Shown here in pieces: positions 19,327 through 29,790 of a DNA stretch of 64,000 nucleotides. Where the stretch lies: positions 496,001 to 560,000 of the forward strand of contig NZ_JAIUJY010000002.1 of the NCBI RefSeq assembly GCF_020166105.1. The letters are read 5' to 3'. The notes under the pieces were generated by a model. It worked only from the letters and a program-made list of their open reading frames with translations, did not search any database and had not been told where the DNA came from. The translations under genes and the position numbers were made by a program. Position 1 is the first letter of the stretch, and each line of letters begins with the position of its first letter. Source of the DNA: Blastococcus sp. LR1. Its GTDB lineage: Bacteria > Actinomycetota > Actinomycetes > Mycobacteriales > Geodermatophilaceae.

Positions 19327-20907
19327 CTAGTCGCGGCCGAGGACCCGGGCCAGGACGTCGTCGGACTCGCCGTCCTCGCGGTAGCGGCGGCGGCGGCGCC
19401 CACCCGGCGGCGGGTTGGCGCCGTTCTCGGCCAGGATGCGGGACAGGCTCTCCGAGGTGTCGGGGCCCGTCGCCGGCGCGCTCGACCACGACGGGGATGG
19501 CGCGGGCCGCTCGGTGGTGGGCGCGAACTCCGCAGCGGGCGACCAGCCGGGGGCATCGTCGGTGCGCCGGCGACGGAGCTCCGGCTCGGCGGCGGGCGCG
19601 GGCTGCGGATCGAGGAACGACCGGGCGGCCAGCCAGTCCATCGGCGTCTGCGGGCGCTCGTGCGGCGCCGGCGGCAGCACCGACGACGGGGTGACGACGG
19701 GCGAGGCGACCGTGTACGCCTCGGCCGGCGGCGCCTCCGTCGGACGGCGCCCGGCACCCAGGTACGGGTCGGCGTCGTGGGCGGCGGAGCGGGTGTGCCG
19801 GTCGAACGCCGGCACGGCGTCCCGCTCGGGCGCGGGCGCCGGACGGGCCGGCTCGGCGGGCTCCGAGCCGTACCGGACGTCGGAGAGGTAGCTCGGCGGC
19901 GGCTCGTAGGCCGGGGGCTCGTGGCGGCCGGCGACCGGCGCCTGCAGGGGCACCACGGTCGGCGGCGCGGGGGGTGCCGGAGGACGCGGAGGCGCGGCCG
20001 GCGCTGCGGGCGGGACCGCCGGGAAGGACGTCGTCGGCGGCGCGGGCTGGTACGAGGCCGTCGCCCACGACGGCGCGTTGCGCACCTGCTCGAACTGCTG
20101 GGTCCGCGGCGGCTCGTCCAGCCGGATCGCCGGCCAGCCACCGGTCAGCTCCCGCGGCGGGGTGTCGTCGCTCCAGTCGGCCGCGGGATCCAGGCCCCGC
20201 GCCGGAGCGTCGATCCGGGGCGCCTCACCGGGCAGCCGGCTGGCCTGGGTGCGCATCACGATCCGCTCGACCAGCATCTCGCTGGACAGCTGCTCCGCGA
20301 GCTCCGTCCGCAGGCGGCCCATGTCCTCGCGCAGCGCCCCGATCTGGCCGAGGTCGCCCCGCAGGGCGGTCAGGGCGGCGACGTCGTCCCGCAGGGCGGC
20401 CACCCGGGCGACCTCGTCGCGCAGGCCGCCGAGCGCCTGGATCTCGCCGCGCAGCGCGGACACGCGGGCCACCTCGTCGCGCAGGCCCGACAGTGCGGCG
20501 ATCTCGCCACGCAGGCCGGACAGCGAGGCGATCTCCCCGCGCAGCGCGTCGAGCTCCCCGCGCATCGAGTCCTCGGCCTCGCGACGCAGCTCCGTCTCGA
20601 GCTCCAGCTCGTACTCCCGGCGGGCGGCGACCTCGCGGTCCAGCTCCGCCTCGTAGGCCCGGCGCAGGTCGGCCTCGCGGGCCGCGGCGCGGACCGAGTC
20701 GGTGCCGCGGCGGCCGGCGGTGAAGGTGGCGAGGACGAAGGCCCAGGCCACGGCGACGACGGCGAGCCTCAGCAGCTGCGGGTTGCTGGTCAGGAACACG
20801 ACCAGCGTGGCCACGCCGGCGAGCAGGAATCCACCCGCCTGCATCAGCGTGCGGCCGTCGGGGAGAACGGAGCCGCTGGCGGCGTCGTCGTCCTCGCGGC
20901 GGGGCAT
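19327..20907 (-). CDS. membrane protein with decapeptide repeats and long Pro-rich tail (Rv3604c/DUF6779-like)
   Basis: 526 aa, function unknown. A short N-terminus is followed by two adjacent hydrophobic helices (about 22-40 and 46-64), then a charged helical region (about 70-120), eight tandem decapeptides (122-201, consensus LRxEVxxLxx), and about 300 residues rich in Pro, Ala, Glu and Arg (disordered), ending in a basic patch RRRRRYREDGESDDVLARVLG. The start is ATG 20907, set by TACGCT exactly 6 bases upstream (leaderless). Position and composition match the Ala/Arg/Pro-rich transmembrane protein next to the folate genes in mycobacteria. The shape suggests a membrane-tethered scaffold, which is inference. 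Confidence 0.85.
   Translation of the reverse strand: MPRREDDDAASGSVLPDGRTLMQAGGFLLAGVATLVVFLTSNPQLLRLAVVAVAWAFVLATFTAGRRGTDSVRAAAREADLRRAYEAELDREVAARREYELELETELRREAEDSMRGELDALRGEIASLSGLRGEIAALSGLRDEVARVSALRGEIQALGGLRDEVARVAALRDDVAALTALRGDLGQIGALREDMGRLRTELAEQLSSEMLVERIVMRTQASRLPGEAPRIDAPARGLDPAADWSDDTPPRELTGGWPAIRLDEPPRTQQFEQVRNAPSWATASYQPAPPTTSFPAVPPAAPAAPPRPPAPPAPPTVVPLQAPVAGRHEPPAYEPPPSYLSDVRYGSEPAEPARPAPAPERDAVPAFDRHTRSAAHDADPYLGAGRRPTEAPPAEAYTVASPVVTPSSVLPPAPHERPQTPMDWLAARSFLDPQPAPAAEPELRRRRTDDAPGWSPAAEFAPTTERPAPSPSWSSAPATGPDTSESLSRILAENGANPPPGGRRRRRYREDGESDDVLARVLGRD
20305..20544 (-). repeat. eight tandem 30-base units coding decapeptide repeats
   Basis: Codons 122-201 of the membrane protein consist of eight consecutive ten-residue units, such as LRGEIASLSG, LRGEIAALSG, LRDEVARVSA and LREDMGRLRT. 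Positions 1, 5 and 8 are hydrophobic and positions 2 and 4 are Arg and Asp/Glu. Spacing is exactly 30 bases with no indel. Confidence 0.9.
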
Positions 20908-20913
20908 GGGTCC

Positions 20914-20919
20914 AGCGTA
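20914..20919 (-). promoter_or_regulatory. -10 element for leaderless membrane-protein gene
   Basis: TACGCT (minus strand), six bases before ATG 20907; this places transcription start on the A of the start codon. Confidence 0.6.
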
Positions 20920-20996
20920 GCGACGGGTGGCGCTCACCGGCGGCATCCGCGCCCGTGCCCAGAGTTGCGGTTGCGACTCGATGCGACAGTGACGCG

Positions 20997-21602
20997 GTGA
21001 CCCTCCCGCTGCTGGACTGGCGCCGTCGCGTCGCCGCACTGCACGCCGCCGTCCGGAGTTCGACCGACCCCGAGCAGGCGTGGCAGCTCTGGCGGGACGG
21101 CCGGGACGAGCTGTTCGCGGGCCATCCGCAGTCACCCCTGGACGACGACGCCCGCGCCGCGTTCACCGGTCTCCCGGTGGCCGCCTACGACGCCTCCCTG
21201 CGGTTCGAGCCGCTGCTCGATCCCGCCGCCCCGCTGCGGCGGGAGCTGCCGACCGCCGACGACGGCGTCGTCCCCCTGGAGCGGATCGGCGCGGTCGAGC
21301 TGCCCGGCGTGGGCCGGCTCGACGTCTGGTGGGTGGCCGCCTACGGCGGCGGGGTCTTCCTGCCGCTGCGCGACGGCACCGCCGGGAGCACGACGTACGG
21401 CGGTGGCCGCTACCTGCTGGACACGATCAAGGGCGTCGACCTCGGCGGGGACGAGGGCCGGCTCGTGGTCGACCTCAACTTCGCCTACCACCCGTCCTGC
21501 GCCTACGACCCGCGCTGGTCGTGCCCGCTGGCCCCGGAGGGGAACCGGGTGGCGACGCCGGTCGCCGCCGGGGAGCAGCTGCCTGCCGGCGGCTGGTACT
21601 GA
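20997..21602 (+). CDS. DUF1684 family protein
   Basis: 201 aa of the DUF1684 family, function unknown. Recognisable features are the N-terminal LLDWRRRVAALHAAVR, the conserved WRDGRDELFAGHPQSPL, the central strands GRLDVWWVAAYGGGVFLPLRDGTAG with YGGGRYLLDTIKG, and the C-terminal motif LVVDLNFAYHPSCAYDPRWSCPLAPEGN. The start was taken as GTG 20997 (VTLPLLDW); an upstream in-frame reading from 20955 lacks homology. It forms a non-syntenic insert with the two following genes, which are on the opposite strand. No signal peptide. Confidence 0.85.
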   Translation: MTLPLLDWRRRVAALHAAVRSSTDPEQAWQLWRDGRDELFAGHPQSPLDDDARAAFTGLPVAAYDASLRFEPLLDPAAPLRRELPTADDGVVPLERIGAVELPGVGRLDVWWVAAYGGGVFLPLRDGTAGSTTYGGGRYLLDTIKGVDLGGDEGRLVVDLNFAYHPSCAYDPRWSCPLAPEGNRVATPVAAGEQLPAGGWY

Positions 21603-21611
21603 CCCGCTGAC

Positions 21612-22154
21612 CTAGGAGCGGTCCTCCCGCAGCGGCCCGGTCACCCGGTAGCGGCTGCTCACGAAGGCGCCGTTGACCGCCGACTCGACCAGTTCGAGGT
21701 CCAGCCTCCGCGGGAGCAGCGGCCGTCCGGCGCCGAGGGTCACCGGCGCGACCGAGACGACGACCTCGTCCAGCAGACCCGCCTCGGCGAACTGGCCGGC
21801 GAGGTCTCCTCCCCCGACGAGCCACAGGTCCTTGCCCCCGGCCGCGGCGGTCATGGCCTCGAACACCGGACGCACGTCGCCCGAGGCGAACCTGAGATCC
21901 CCGCCGTCGCGCGCGGCCAGGTCGCGGGAGGTCATGACCCAGGACGGGATGGCGTAGGGCCAGGGGCCGTCCTCGTGCGCCAGCACCCACTCGTAGGTGG
22001 TCGAGCCCATGACGATCGCGCCGATGCCCGCCATGAACGCCTCCATGCCGAACGGGCCGCTCTCGTCGTGCTCCTGGCGGAACAGCCAGTCCAGCGAGTC
22101 GTGCTCATCGGCGAGGAACCCGTCGAGCGTCGTGGCGGTGTAGTAGGTCAGCAC
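21612..22154 (-). CDS. dihydrofolate reductase-fold (RibD C-terminal-like) protein
   Basis: 180 aa. N-terminal VLTYYTATTLDGFLAD, then IGAIVMGSTTYEWVL and DLWLVGGGDLAGQFAEAGLLDEVVVSVAPVTLGAGRPLLP. This is the DHFR-like reductase family related to the RibD C-terminal domain (YyaP/YwjB type), which probably binds NADPH. It lacks the active-site arrangement of a housekeeping FolA, so I do not propose that it completes the folate operon about 1.5 kb away. The start is GTG 22154, overlapping the end of the AraC-DinB gene, so the two form a transcription unit. Confidence 0.87.
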   Translation of the reverse strand: MLTYYTATTLDGFLADEHDSLDWLFRQEHDESGPFGMEAFMAGIGAIVMGSTTYEWVLAHEDGPWPYAIPSWVMTSRDLAARDGGDLRFASGDVRPVFEAMTAAAGGKDLWLVGGGDLAGQFAEAGLLDEVVVSVAPVTLGAGRPLLPRRLDLELVESAVNGAFVSSRYRVTGPLREDRS

Positions 22155-23074
22155 GGAAGTCCTCCCGGGTCCTCCCCGCGCCGTGCGCGGAGCCAGTCGA
22201 TGGGGTCGCCGGTATCGATCTCCCGGCCCGCGGCGCGGAACAGATGCCGGGCGAGCTGCCGGCGGTGCGCCGAGTACGTGAGCACGTGCGCGACCACGCT
22301 GCTGAGCACGAAGCTCTCGGGGGGCTCGCACAGCGCGTCGATCAGCCGGTCGTCCCAGCCGCCCCGCCGGTCGACGTCCCGGATCGCGGCGAGCCACCGC
22401 GGCGCGGCGGCGTCGTGCCGCTCCAGCAGCCGGTCCGGTCCGGGGTCGTCCTCGGACCGCGGGAGATCCCGGCCCTCGACCGAGGCCAGCCAGACCTCCA
22501 CGGTGGACACCAGGTGCGCGAGCACCGCCTGGATCGACTCCTCCGGGCCGTCCCAGGGCTGCACGACCAGGCCCGGCATCCGGATGGCGCGGAACTCCTC
22601 GTCGGTCAGCCCTTTCGCCTGCTCGAGCAGGTGTCGCGCGTCGTCGAGACCGTGCGCGACCAGCTGTTCGGTGAGCGGGTTCAGAGCGTGCTCCGTGCTC
22701 TGCACCCACAGCGACATCGGCGGGTGGAAGTGGATCCCGTTGGGTGCCGGCAACCAGTGGCCGGTGGTCGCGTCCACCGTGCTCGGGGCCCGGCCGAAGG
22801 CCCGGGTGAATGCGCGGCTGAAGCCCTCCACGGACTCGTAGCCGGCGGCCCAGGCGACATCGGTGACGCTGCCGCCCTGCCGCAGCTCCCAGGCGGCGCG
22901 CTCCAGCATCACCCTCCGGCGCATGGCCACCGGCGGCTCGCCGGCGTCGCGGGTGAGCACCCGGGTGAAGTGGAACGGCGAGGCGTACGCGTTCCCGGCC
23001 ATGTCGGCGAGGGTGCGGTTGTCCTCGTCGAGCACCGCGTCGAGCAGTTCGCGCAGGCGGTCCCGTCCGGTCAT
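22148..23074 (-). CDS. AraC-type HTH regulator fused to a DinB-like domain
   Basis: 308 aa. The N-terminal AraC/XylS DNA-binding domain (about 5-100) has two helix-turn-helix units: LADMAGNAYASPFHFTRVLTR and VTDVAWAAGYESVEGFSRAF followed by GRAPS. A linker (HWLPAPNGIHFHPP) leads to a DinB/YfiT-like four-helix domain (about 130-290) with possible metal-binding histidines, including AVLAHLVSTVEVW and VVAHVLTYSAHRRQLARHL. DinB-like proteins are often thiol-dependent metalloenzymes, so here the domain may sense a small molecule. It overlaps the downstream reductase by 7 bases, the likely regulated partner. Confidence 0.85.
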   Translation of the reverse strand: MTGRDRLRELLDAVLDEDNRTLADMAGNAYASPFHFTRVLTRDAGEPPVAMRRRVMLERAAWELRQGGSVTDVAWAAGYESVEGFSRAFTRAFGRAPSTVDATTGHWLPAPNGIHFHPPMSLWVQSTEHALNPLTEQLVAHGLDDARHLLEQAKGLTDEEFRAIRMPGLVVQPWDGPEESIQAVLAHLVSTVEVWLASVEGRDLPRSEDDPGPDRLLERHDAAAPRWLAAIRDVDRRGGWDDRLIDALCEPPESFVLSSVVAHVLTYSAHRRQLARHLFRAAGREIDTGDPIDWLRARRGEDPGGLPC

Positions 23075-23128
23075 GCCGGTCAGTCTGGTGCGCCGCCGTC
23101 CCCGCGTGCTTGACCGATCTTGCCCGGC

Positions 23129-23644
23129 TCAGCGGGCGGGTCGCCCCTCCCCCTCCGGCGGGGTCGGTGGCACCCGGCACACGCTCTCCAGCCAGAGCGC
23201 CGCAGCGACCAGCGCCGCCGAGCAGCCCACCCCGATCGCGCCCGCGACGGTGTCGTTGCCCGCGGCCGGGAGCCGCCCGGCGGCCGGCGCCACGTGCAGC
23301 AGCACCCCGCCCCAGACGCCGGCGAACACCGCGCCCAGGTAGGCGCTGGCCTGCGCCAGCACCACCAGCCGGGCGACGAGCAGTGGCTCGACGGGGCGCA
23401 GGAAGGCCGCCCGGCCCTCCGCCGCCGCGGGTCCGCGGCCGGCGCGCGCCTCGCGCTCAGCGGTCAGCCGGGCCCGCAGCGTGCGGGCCCCCAGCGCCTC
23501 GGCGACGGCGAGGAGTGCGAGCGGCGCGGGCTGCCACCAGCGCAGCGCGGGCAGGTCCCCGTACCAGGCCCGCACGAGCAGCCACGAAGCGACGGCGAGG
23601 CCGGCGGCGAGGGCGGCGAGGTCGCGGCGGCGGACGGCGGTCAC
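23129..23644 (-). CDS. DUF3180 membrane protein
   Basis: 171 aa. Four predicted transmembrane helices (about 8-25, 38-52, 90-115, 132-152) with a basic cytosolic loop (ARTLRARLTAEREARAGRG) between helices 2 and 3. It belongs to the DUF3180 family that follows folK in Actinobacteria; function unknown. The start is GTG 23644, 7 bases after the folK stop, so it is the last gene of the folate operon. The insert 20.9-23.1 kb lies on its downstream side. Confidence 0.88.
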   Translation of the reverse strand: MTAVRRRDLAALAAGLAVASWLLVRAWYGDLPALRWWQPAPLALLAVAEALGARTLRARLTAEREARAGRGPAAAEGRAAFLRPVEPLLVARLVVLAQASAYLGAVFAGVWGGVLLHVAPAAGRLPAAGNDTVAGAIGVGCSAALVAAALWLESVCRVPPTPPEGEGRPAR

Positions 23645-23651
23645 GGGCGGC

Positions 23652-24158
23652 TCAGTGCAGGTGGTCCCAGCGCTGGACCGCGGCGACGTCGGCCGGGTCC
23701 AGTGCGGCGACCAGTTCGGAGACCCGGCCGCGGCCCGGCAGGACGGCGGTGGGCTCGACGACGTCCCACGGCACGAGCACGAACGCGCGCTCGTGGGCCC
23801 GCGGGTGCGGCAGGGTCAGCTCGGGGTCCGTGGAGACGACGGGCTCGCCGTCGTCCCCGGTCACGGTCACCACGTCGACGTCGAGGGTGCGTGCCCCCCA
23901 GCGGACCTCGCGGGTGCGGCCGGCCGCCCGCTCCAGCTCGCGGGCCAGCTCCAGCCAGCCACGGGCGTCGCGGTCGCCGCGGACGACGGCGATCGCGTTC
24001 AGGTACGACGGCTGCTCGACGGGGCCCCAGGGCGGCGTCTCGTACAGCGTCGAGCGGGCGACCAGCACGCCGTCGTCCTTGAGCCCGGTCAGCGCCGCCC
24101 GCAGCGCGGCGGCGCGGTCGCCGAGGTTGGCCCCCAGCGACAGGACGGCCCGGGTCAC
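23652..24158 (-). CDS. folK: 2-amino-4-hydroxy-6-hydroxymethyldihydropteridine diphosphokinase
   Basis: Pyrophosphorylates the pterin before condensation with p-aminobenzoate. 168 aa. The start VLSLGANLGDR, LYETPPWGPVEQPSYLNA, and the signature RWGARTLDVDVV (86-97, with the two catalytic Asp residues) identify it. ATP and pterin sites look intact (LTLPHPRAHERAFVLVP). GTG start, 4-base overlap with the folB stop. Confidence 0.96.
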   Translation of the reverse strand: MTRAVLSLGANLGDRAAALRAALTGLKDDGVLVARSTLYETPPWGPVEQPSYLNAIAVVRGDRDARGWLELARELERAAGRTREVRWGARTLDVDVVTVTGDDGEPVVSTDPELTLPHPRAHERAFVLVPWDVVEPTAVLPGRGRVSELVAALDPADVAAVQRWDHLH

Positions 24159-24526
24159 CGGCGTTCCCGCCGGATACTGACGGTGACGTCGGCGAAGGGC
24201 ACGCCCAGCTCGGCCTCCGGCTTGTGCACGGTGATCTCCACGGCGTCGACCAGCTCGTCGGCGAGGCAGACGTCGGCCAGCCGCTGGGCGAGGGTCTCCA
24301 GCAGGTTCACCGGTTCCCCGGCCACCACGTGGTGCAGCTTCTGGGCCAGCTCGGCGTAGTTGACGGTCCGGGCCAGGTCGTCACCGGCCGCGGCCGCGGA
24401 GGTGTCGAGCTCCAGCACGGCGTCGACGAGGAACACCTGGCCGCGCTCGCGCTCGAAGTCGTAGACGCCGTGGTGGGCGTGCGCCCGGATGCCCCGGACG
24501 GCGATGCGGTCAGGCGTGCTGGCCAC
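24155..24526 (-). CDS. folB: dihydroneopterin aldolase
   Basis: Cleaves dihydroneopterin to hydroxymethyldihydropterin. 123 aa from GTG 24526, a start supported by GAGAGGAG six bases upstream inside folP. Features: IAVRGIRAHAHHGVYDFERERGQ with the substrate-binding Glu, NYAELAQKLHHVVAG, and VNLLETLAQRLADVCL. The first 17 bases overlap folP in another frame, an unusually long overlap in this operon. Enzyme family is clear. Confidence 0.95.
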   Translation of the reverse strand: MASTPDRIAVRGIRAHAHHGVYDFERERGQVFLVDAVLELDTSAAAAGDDLARTVNYAELAQKLHHVVAGEPVNLLETLAQRLADVCLADELVDAVEITVHKPEAELGVPFADVTVSIRRERR

Positions 24527-25373
24527 GGCCGGCTCCTCTCGCTGCGCGAACTGCGGCCACGGTACGGACCGCGTCGACCGACGCCGCGGCGTCGTGCACC
24601 CGGACCCCCCACGCACCGGCCTCGGCAGCGAGCACCGTGGTGGCCAGCGTGGCGGCGTCGCGCTGCTCGGCGGGCCGGGGGGCGCCGTCGGCCAGGGGCA
24701 GCAGGCGGCCCAGGAACGTCTTGCGGGAGGCGCCGACCAACACCGGGAGGCCGAGCGCGATCAGCCGGTCGAGCCCGGCCAGCAGCGCCCAGTTGTGCTC
24801 GGCCCGCTTGGCGAACCCGAGGCCGGGATCGAGCACCAACTGCTCCGGGCGCACGCCCGCGGCGACGACGTCCTCCACGCGGGCGGTCAGCTCGGCGCAC
24901 ACCTCGGTGACGACGTCGCCGTACTGCGCCGCCGCGTACATCTCCCGGCTGTGCCCGCGCCAGTGCATGAGCACCCAGGGCACGCCGGCGTCGGCGACCA
25001 GGGTGGCCATGTTCGCGTCGGCCAGGCCGCCGCTGACGTCGTTGACCAGGACGGCGCCCGCGTGCAGCGCCGCCTCGGCGACCTCGGCCCGGGTGGTGTC
25101 GACGCTGGTGCGCACCCCGGCGGCGGAGAGCTCGCGGATGACCGGCACGACCCGGCCGCACTCCTCGTCGGCGTCCACGCGGTCGGCGCCGGGACGGGTG
25201 GACTCCCCGCCCACGTCGACGTAGTCGGCACCGGCCTCGTGCATCGCCAGGCCGTGCGCGATCGCGACCGCCGGATCGGCGAAGCAGCCGCCGTCGGAGA
25301 ACGAGTCCGGCGTGACGTTCAGGACGCCCATCACCAGGCAGCGACCCGGCCGCGGGAGCGCGACCGGGGTCAT
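24510..25373 (-). CDS. folP: dihydropteroate synthase
   Basis: Joins the pterin pyrophosphate with p-aminobenzoate; the sulfonamide target. 287 aa TIM barrel. [15 protein letters not shown] (loop 1), [13 protein letters not shown] (loop 2), [25 protein letters not shown] and [12 protein letters not shown] cover the substrate sites. The full motif set suggests the active FolP1 type rather than the divergent FolP2 paralogue of mycobacteria. It overlaps folE by 4 bases upstream and folB by 17 downstream. Confidence 0.96.
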   Translation of the reverse strand: MTPVALPRPGRCLVMGVLNVTPDSFSDGGCFADPAVAIAHGLAMHEAGADYVDVGGESTRPGADRVDADEECGRVVPVIRELSAAGVRTSVDTTRAEVAEAALHAGAVLVNDVSGGLADANMATLVADAGVPWVLMHWRGHSREMYAAAQYGDVVTEVCAELTARVEDVVAAGVRPEQLVLDPGLGFAKRAEHNWALLAGLDRLIALGLPVLVGASRKTFLGRLLPLADGAPRPAEQRDAATLATTVLAAEAGAWGVRVHDAAASVDAVRTVAAVRAARGAGRGQHA

Positions 25374-25983
25374 CGCCCGAGAACCAGGCTCATCGCCTCG
25401 CTGCGGGTCGCCGCGTTCTCCCGGAAGATGCCGCGCACCGCGGAGGTGACGGTGGAGGAGCCGGGCTTGCGGATCCCGCGCATCGCCATGCAGAGGTGCT
25501 CGGCCTGGATGACGACCAGCACTCCCCGCGGCTTGAGGGCGTCGTTGAGCGCGTCCGCGATCTGCCGCGTCATCCGCTCCTGCACCTGCGGCCGGCGCGC
25601 GTAGACCTCGACCAGCCGGGCCAGCTTCGACAGGCCGGTGACCCGGCCGTCGTGGCCCGGGATGTAGGCGACGTGCGCGACCCCGTGGAAGGGCACCAGG
25701 TGGTGCTCGCAGGTCGAGTACATCGGGATGTCCTTGACCAGCACCAGCTCGTCGTGGTCCTCGTCGAACGTCGTCGCGAGGATGTCCGACGGGTCCTGCC
25801 AGAGTCCGGCGAAGGTCTCCGCGTACGCGCGGGCGACCCGCCCCGGGGTGTCCTGCAGCCCCGGGCGGTCGGGGTCCTCCCCCACCGCGATGAGCAGCTC
25901 GCGGACCGCCGCGGCGGCCCGCTCCTGGTCGACCCCGGGGACCGGCCTCAGCAGCTGGTCCGCCGGCTCCGCCGGGATCTCGC

Positions 25984-25987
<4 letters not shown>
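25370..25987 (-). CDS. folE: GTP cyclohydrolase I
   Basis: First enzyme of folate synthesis, GTP to dihydroneopterin triphosphate. 205 aa. Zinc ligands Cys93 and His96 ([12 protein letters not shown]) and Cys166 (HLCMAMRGI) are present, so this is the zinc type IA enzyme. [23 protein letters not shown] is the other signature. The ATG overlaps the ftsH stop (ATGA), so it is translationally coupled to ftsH and heads the fol genes. Confidence 0.97.
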
Positions 25988-27963
<1,976 letters not shown>

Positions 27964-28080
27964 ACACCGATGCCGGGCGCCGGCATGCCGGCCTGCCCGT
28001 CGACCCTCCTGATCGTCCCCGGGACGCAGCCGGCGGCCCGGGTGGGGACCCCGGCGCTCGGTGCAGCGTCGTCACGATCG

Positions 28081-28086
28081 AAGGTA
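28081..28086 (-). promoter_or_regulatory. candidate -10 element for the ftsH-fol operon
   Basis: TACCTT (minus strand, GTGTACCTTCG). It gives a transcript start near 28074 and a leader of about 110 bases before ATG 27963. The remaining gap to hpt shows no other recognisable signal, and no strong ribosome-binding site precedes ftsH. Confidence 0.3.
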
Positions 28087-28135
28087 CACCGGGGGGCCTG
28101 GGCGACTCCTGCGCGCGAGCTGGGAACCCGTGCGC

Positions 28136-28168
28136 ATCCCCCGACGGGAGGAGAGCCCTCCGGGGGAT
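28136..28168 (-). terminator. hairpin terminator overlapping the hpt stop
   Basis: ATCCCCC / GGGGGAT outer arms and GGAGG / CCTCC inner arms with a 5-base loop; the first arm begins in the hpt stop codon. It separates hpt from the ftsH promoter region. Confidence 0.6.
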
Positions 28169-28758
28169 CAGCTCGAGTAGACCTCGGGCTTGAGCGTCCC
28201 GATGTAGGGCAGGTCGCGGTACCGCTCGGCGTAGTCCAGGCCGTAGCCGACGACGAACTCGTTGGGGATGTCGAACCCGATGTACTTCACCGGCACCTCG
28301 ACCTTGATCGCGTCCGGCTTGCGCAGCAGCGCGCAGACCTCGAGGGAGGCCGGCGACCGGCCGCCGAGGTTCTTGAGCAGCCAGGACAGCGTCAGACCGG
28401 AGTCGATGATGTCCTCGAGCACCAGCACGTGCTTGTCGGTGATGTCGCGGTCGAGGTCCTTCAGGATCCGCACGACGCCCGAGGAGCTGGTGGAGGAGCC
28501 GTAGGAGGAGACGGCCATGAACTCCATCTGCGTGGGCAGCTGCAGCGCCCGGGCGAAGTCGCTCATGAAGAGGACGGCGCCCTTGAGCACGCCGACGAGC
28601 AGGACTTCCTTGCCCGCGTAGTCGGCGGCGATCTGGACCGCGAGCTCGCCGATCTTGGCCTGGATCTGCTCCTCGCTGAGGAGCACGTGGTCGATGTCCG
28701 GGCCGTAGCCGTGGTCGGGGCCGAGGGCCCCGGGGGTGCTGGCGGGCTCCGTCGTCAC
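28168..28758 (-). CDS. hpt: hypoxanthine phosphoribosyltransferase
   Basis: Purine salvage: hypoxanthine or guanine plus PRPP to IMP or GMP. 196 aa. The PRPP-binding motif is [14 protein letters not shown], and conserved elements [28 protein letters not shown] and [20 protein letters not shown] are in order. About 15 residues of N-terminal extension precede the core. The GTG overlaps the tilS stop by 4 bases (GTGA), so tilS and hpt are co-translated, an order conserved widely in bacteria together with ftsH. Confidence 0.96.
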   Translation of the reverse strand: MTTEPASTPGALGPDHGYGPDIDHVLLSEEQIQAKIGELAVQIAADYAGKEVLLVGVLKGAVLFMSDFARALQLPTQMEFMAVSSYGSSTSSSGVVRILKDLDRDITDKHVLVLEDIIDSGLTLSWLLKNLGGRSPASLEVCALLRKPDAIKVEVPVKYIGFDIPNEFVVGYGLDYAERYRDLPYIGTLKPEVYSS

Positions 28759-29783
28759 GGAAGGGGCTCCTCGAGGGCTGCGGGTCCTGGATCGGCGCGT
28801 CGGAGATCCGGCGGCCGGAGCACCAGAGTGCCAGACGTGCGGAGGACCCCCGCCCCACCGGGTAGGTCGATCCGGCCCTGCCCGCGCCAGCCTGTGACGA
28901 GCGCCTCCACCGCGTGGAGGTGCACCGCCTGGAGGTCGGGAACCTCGGCGGCGAGCAGCCACCCGCGCAGCACGCGCCGGCGCAGCGCCGCGGGCAGCGG
29001 TTCCAGGGGGCGGGCCGGCAGGCTCCCGTCGCCGGCCTCGGCGGCCAGCCGGGCGAGCTCCGCGGCGGCCAGGCCGTCGAGGGCGTCGAGGTCCTCCCGG
29101 AGCAGGTCCGCCGTCCGCGCCAGGGCCGGTGCCACGCCGCCGCCGAGCACGTCCTCCAGCAGGGGCAGCGCCTCGGCGCGCAGCCTCGCCCGCGTGTAGG
29201 CGGGGTCGGTGTTCCAGGGGTCGTCCCACACCGTCAGGCCCTGGTCGGCGCAGGCCTGCCGGGTGGTGGCCCGCCGCACACCGAGCAGCGGCCGCCACCA
29301 CTGCACGCCGTCGTCCTCGCGGTCGGCCCGCATGCCGGCGACCGACCGCGGTCCCGAGCCCCGGCCGAGGCCCAGCAGCACCGTCTCGGCCTGGTCGTCC
29401 AGGGTGTGGCCGAGCGCGATCCGGGCGCCGTGCTCGCGTGCCGCGCCGGCCAGCGCCGCGTAGCGCGCCGTCCGGGCGGCCGCCTCCGGGCCACCCGCAC
29501 CGGCGACGTCGACCGGCAGCACCAGCACGGGGTCCAGCCCGAGGGCACCGAGCAGCTCCGCGGTCTCCCCCGCTCTGCGGTCCGAGCCGGGCTGGAGGCC
29601 GTGGTCGACGGTCACCCCGCCCACCCGCACGCCGGCGTCCCGCGCCTCGAAGGCGAGCGCCGCGGCAAGCGCCACGGAGTCCGCTCCCCCGCTGCAGGCG
29701 ACGAGCACCGACAGCGACGAGCCGCGCAGCCCCGGACGGACCGCGCTGCGCAGGGCGGCGACGGCGGGGGGTGGCCCGCTCAC
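28755..29783 (-). CDS. tilS: tRNA(Ile)-lysidine synthetase
   Basis: Modifies the wobble cytidine of tRNA-Ile(CAU) to lysidine; essential in most bacteria. 342 aa. The N-type ATP pyrophosphatase P-loop is SGGADS (31-36), followed by [15 protein letters not shown] and [22 protein letters not shown], and [19 protein letters not shown]. The C-terminal domain is short, as usual in Actinobacteria. The start is GTG 29783, 7 bases after the metalloprotease stop. Confidence 0.95.
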   Translation of the reverse strand: MSGPPPAVAALRSAVRPGLRGSSLSVLVACSGGADSVALAAALAFEARDAGVRVGGVTVDHGLQPGSDRRAGETAELLGALGLDPVLVLPVDVAGAGGPEAAARTARYAALAGAAREHGARIALGHTLDDQAETVLLGLGRGSGPRSVAGMRADREDDGVQWWRPLLGVRRATTRQACADQGLTVWDDPWNTDPAYTRARLRAEALPLLEDVLGGGVAPALARTADLLREDLDALDGLAAAELARLAAEAGDGSLPARPLEPLPAALRRRVLRGWLLAAEVPDLQAVHLHAVEALVTGWRGQGRIDLPGGAGVLRTSGTLVLRPPDLRRADPGPAALEEPLP

Positions 29784-29790
29784 CCGGCGG

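Noticed and set aside
21612..22154. Housekeeping dihydrofolate reductase FolA near the folate genes
   Set aside because: The sequence belongs to the RibD C-terminal-like reductases, and it is in an insert with an AraC-type regulator, not in the fol operon.
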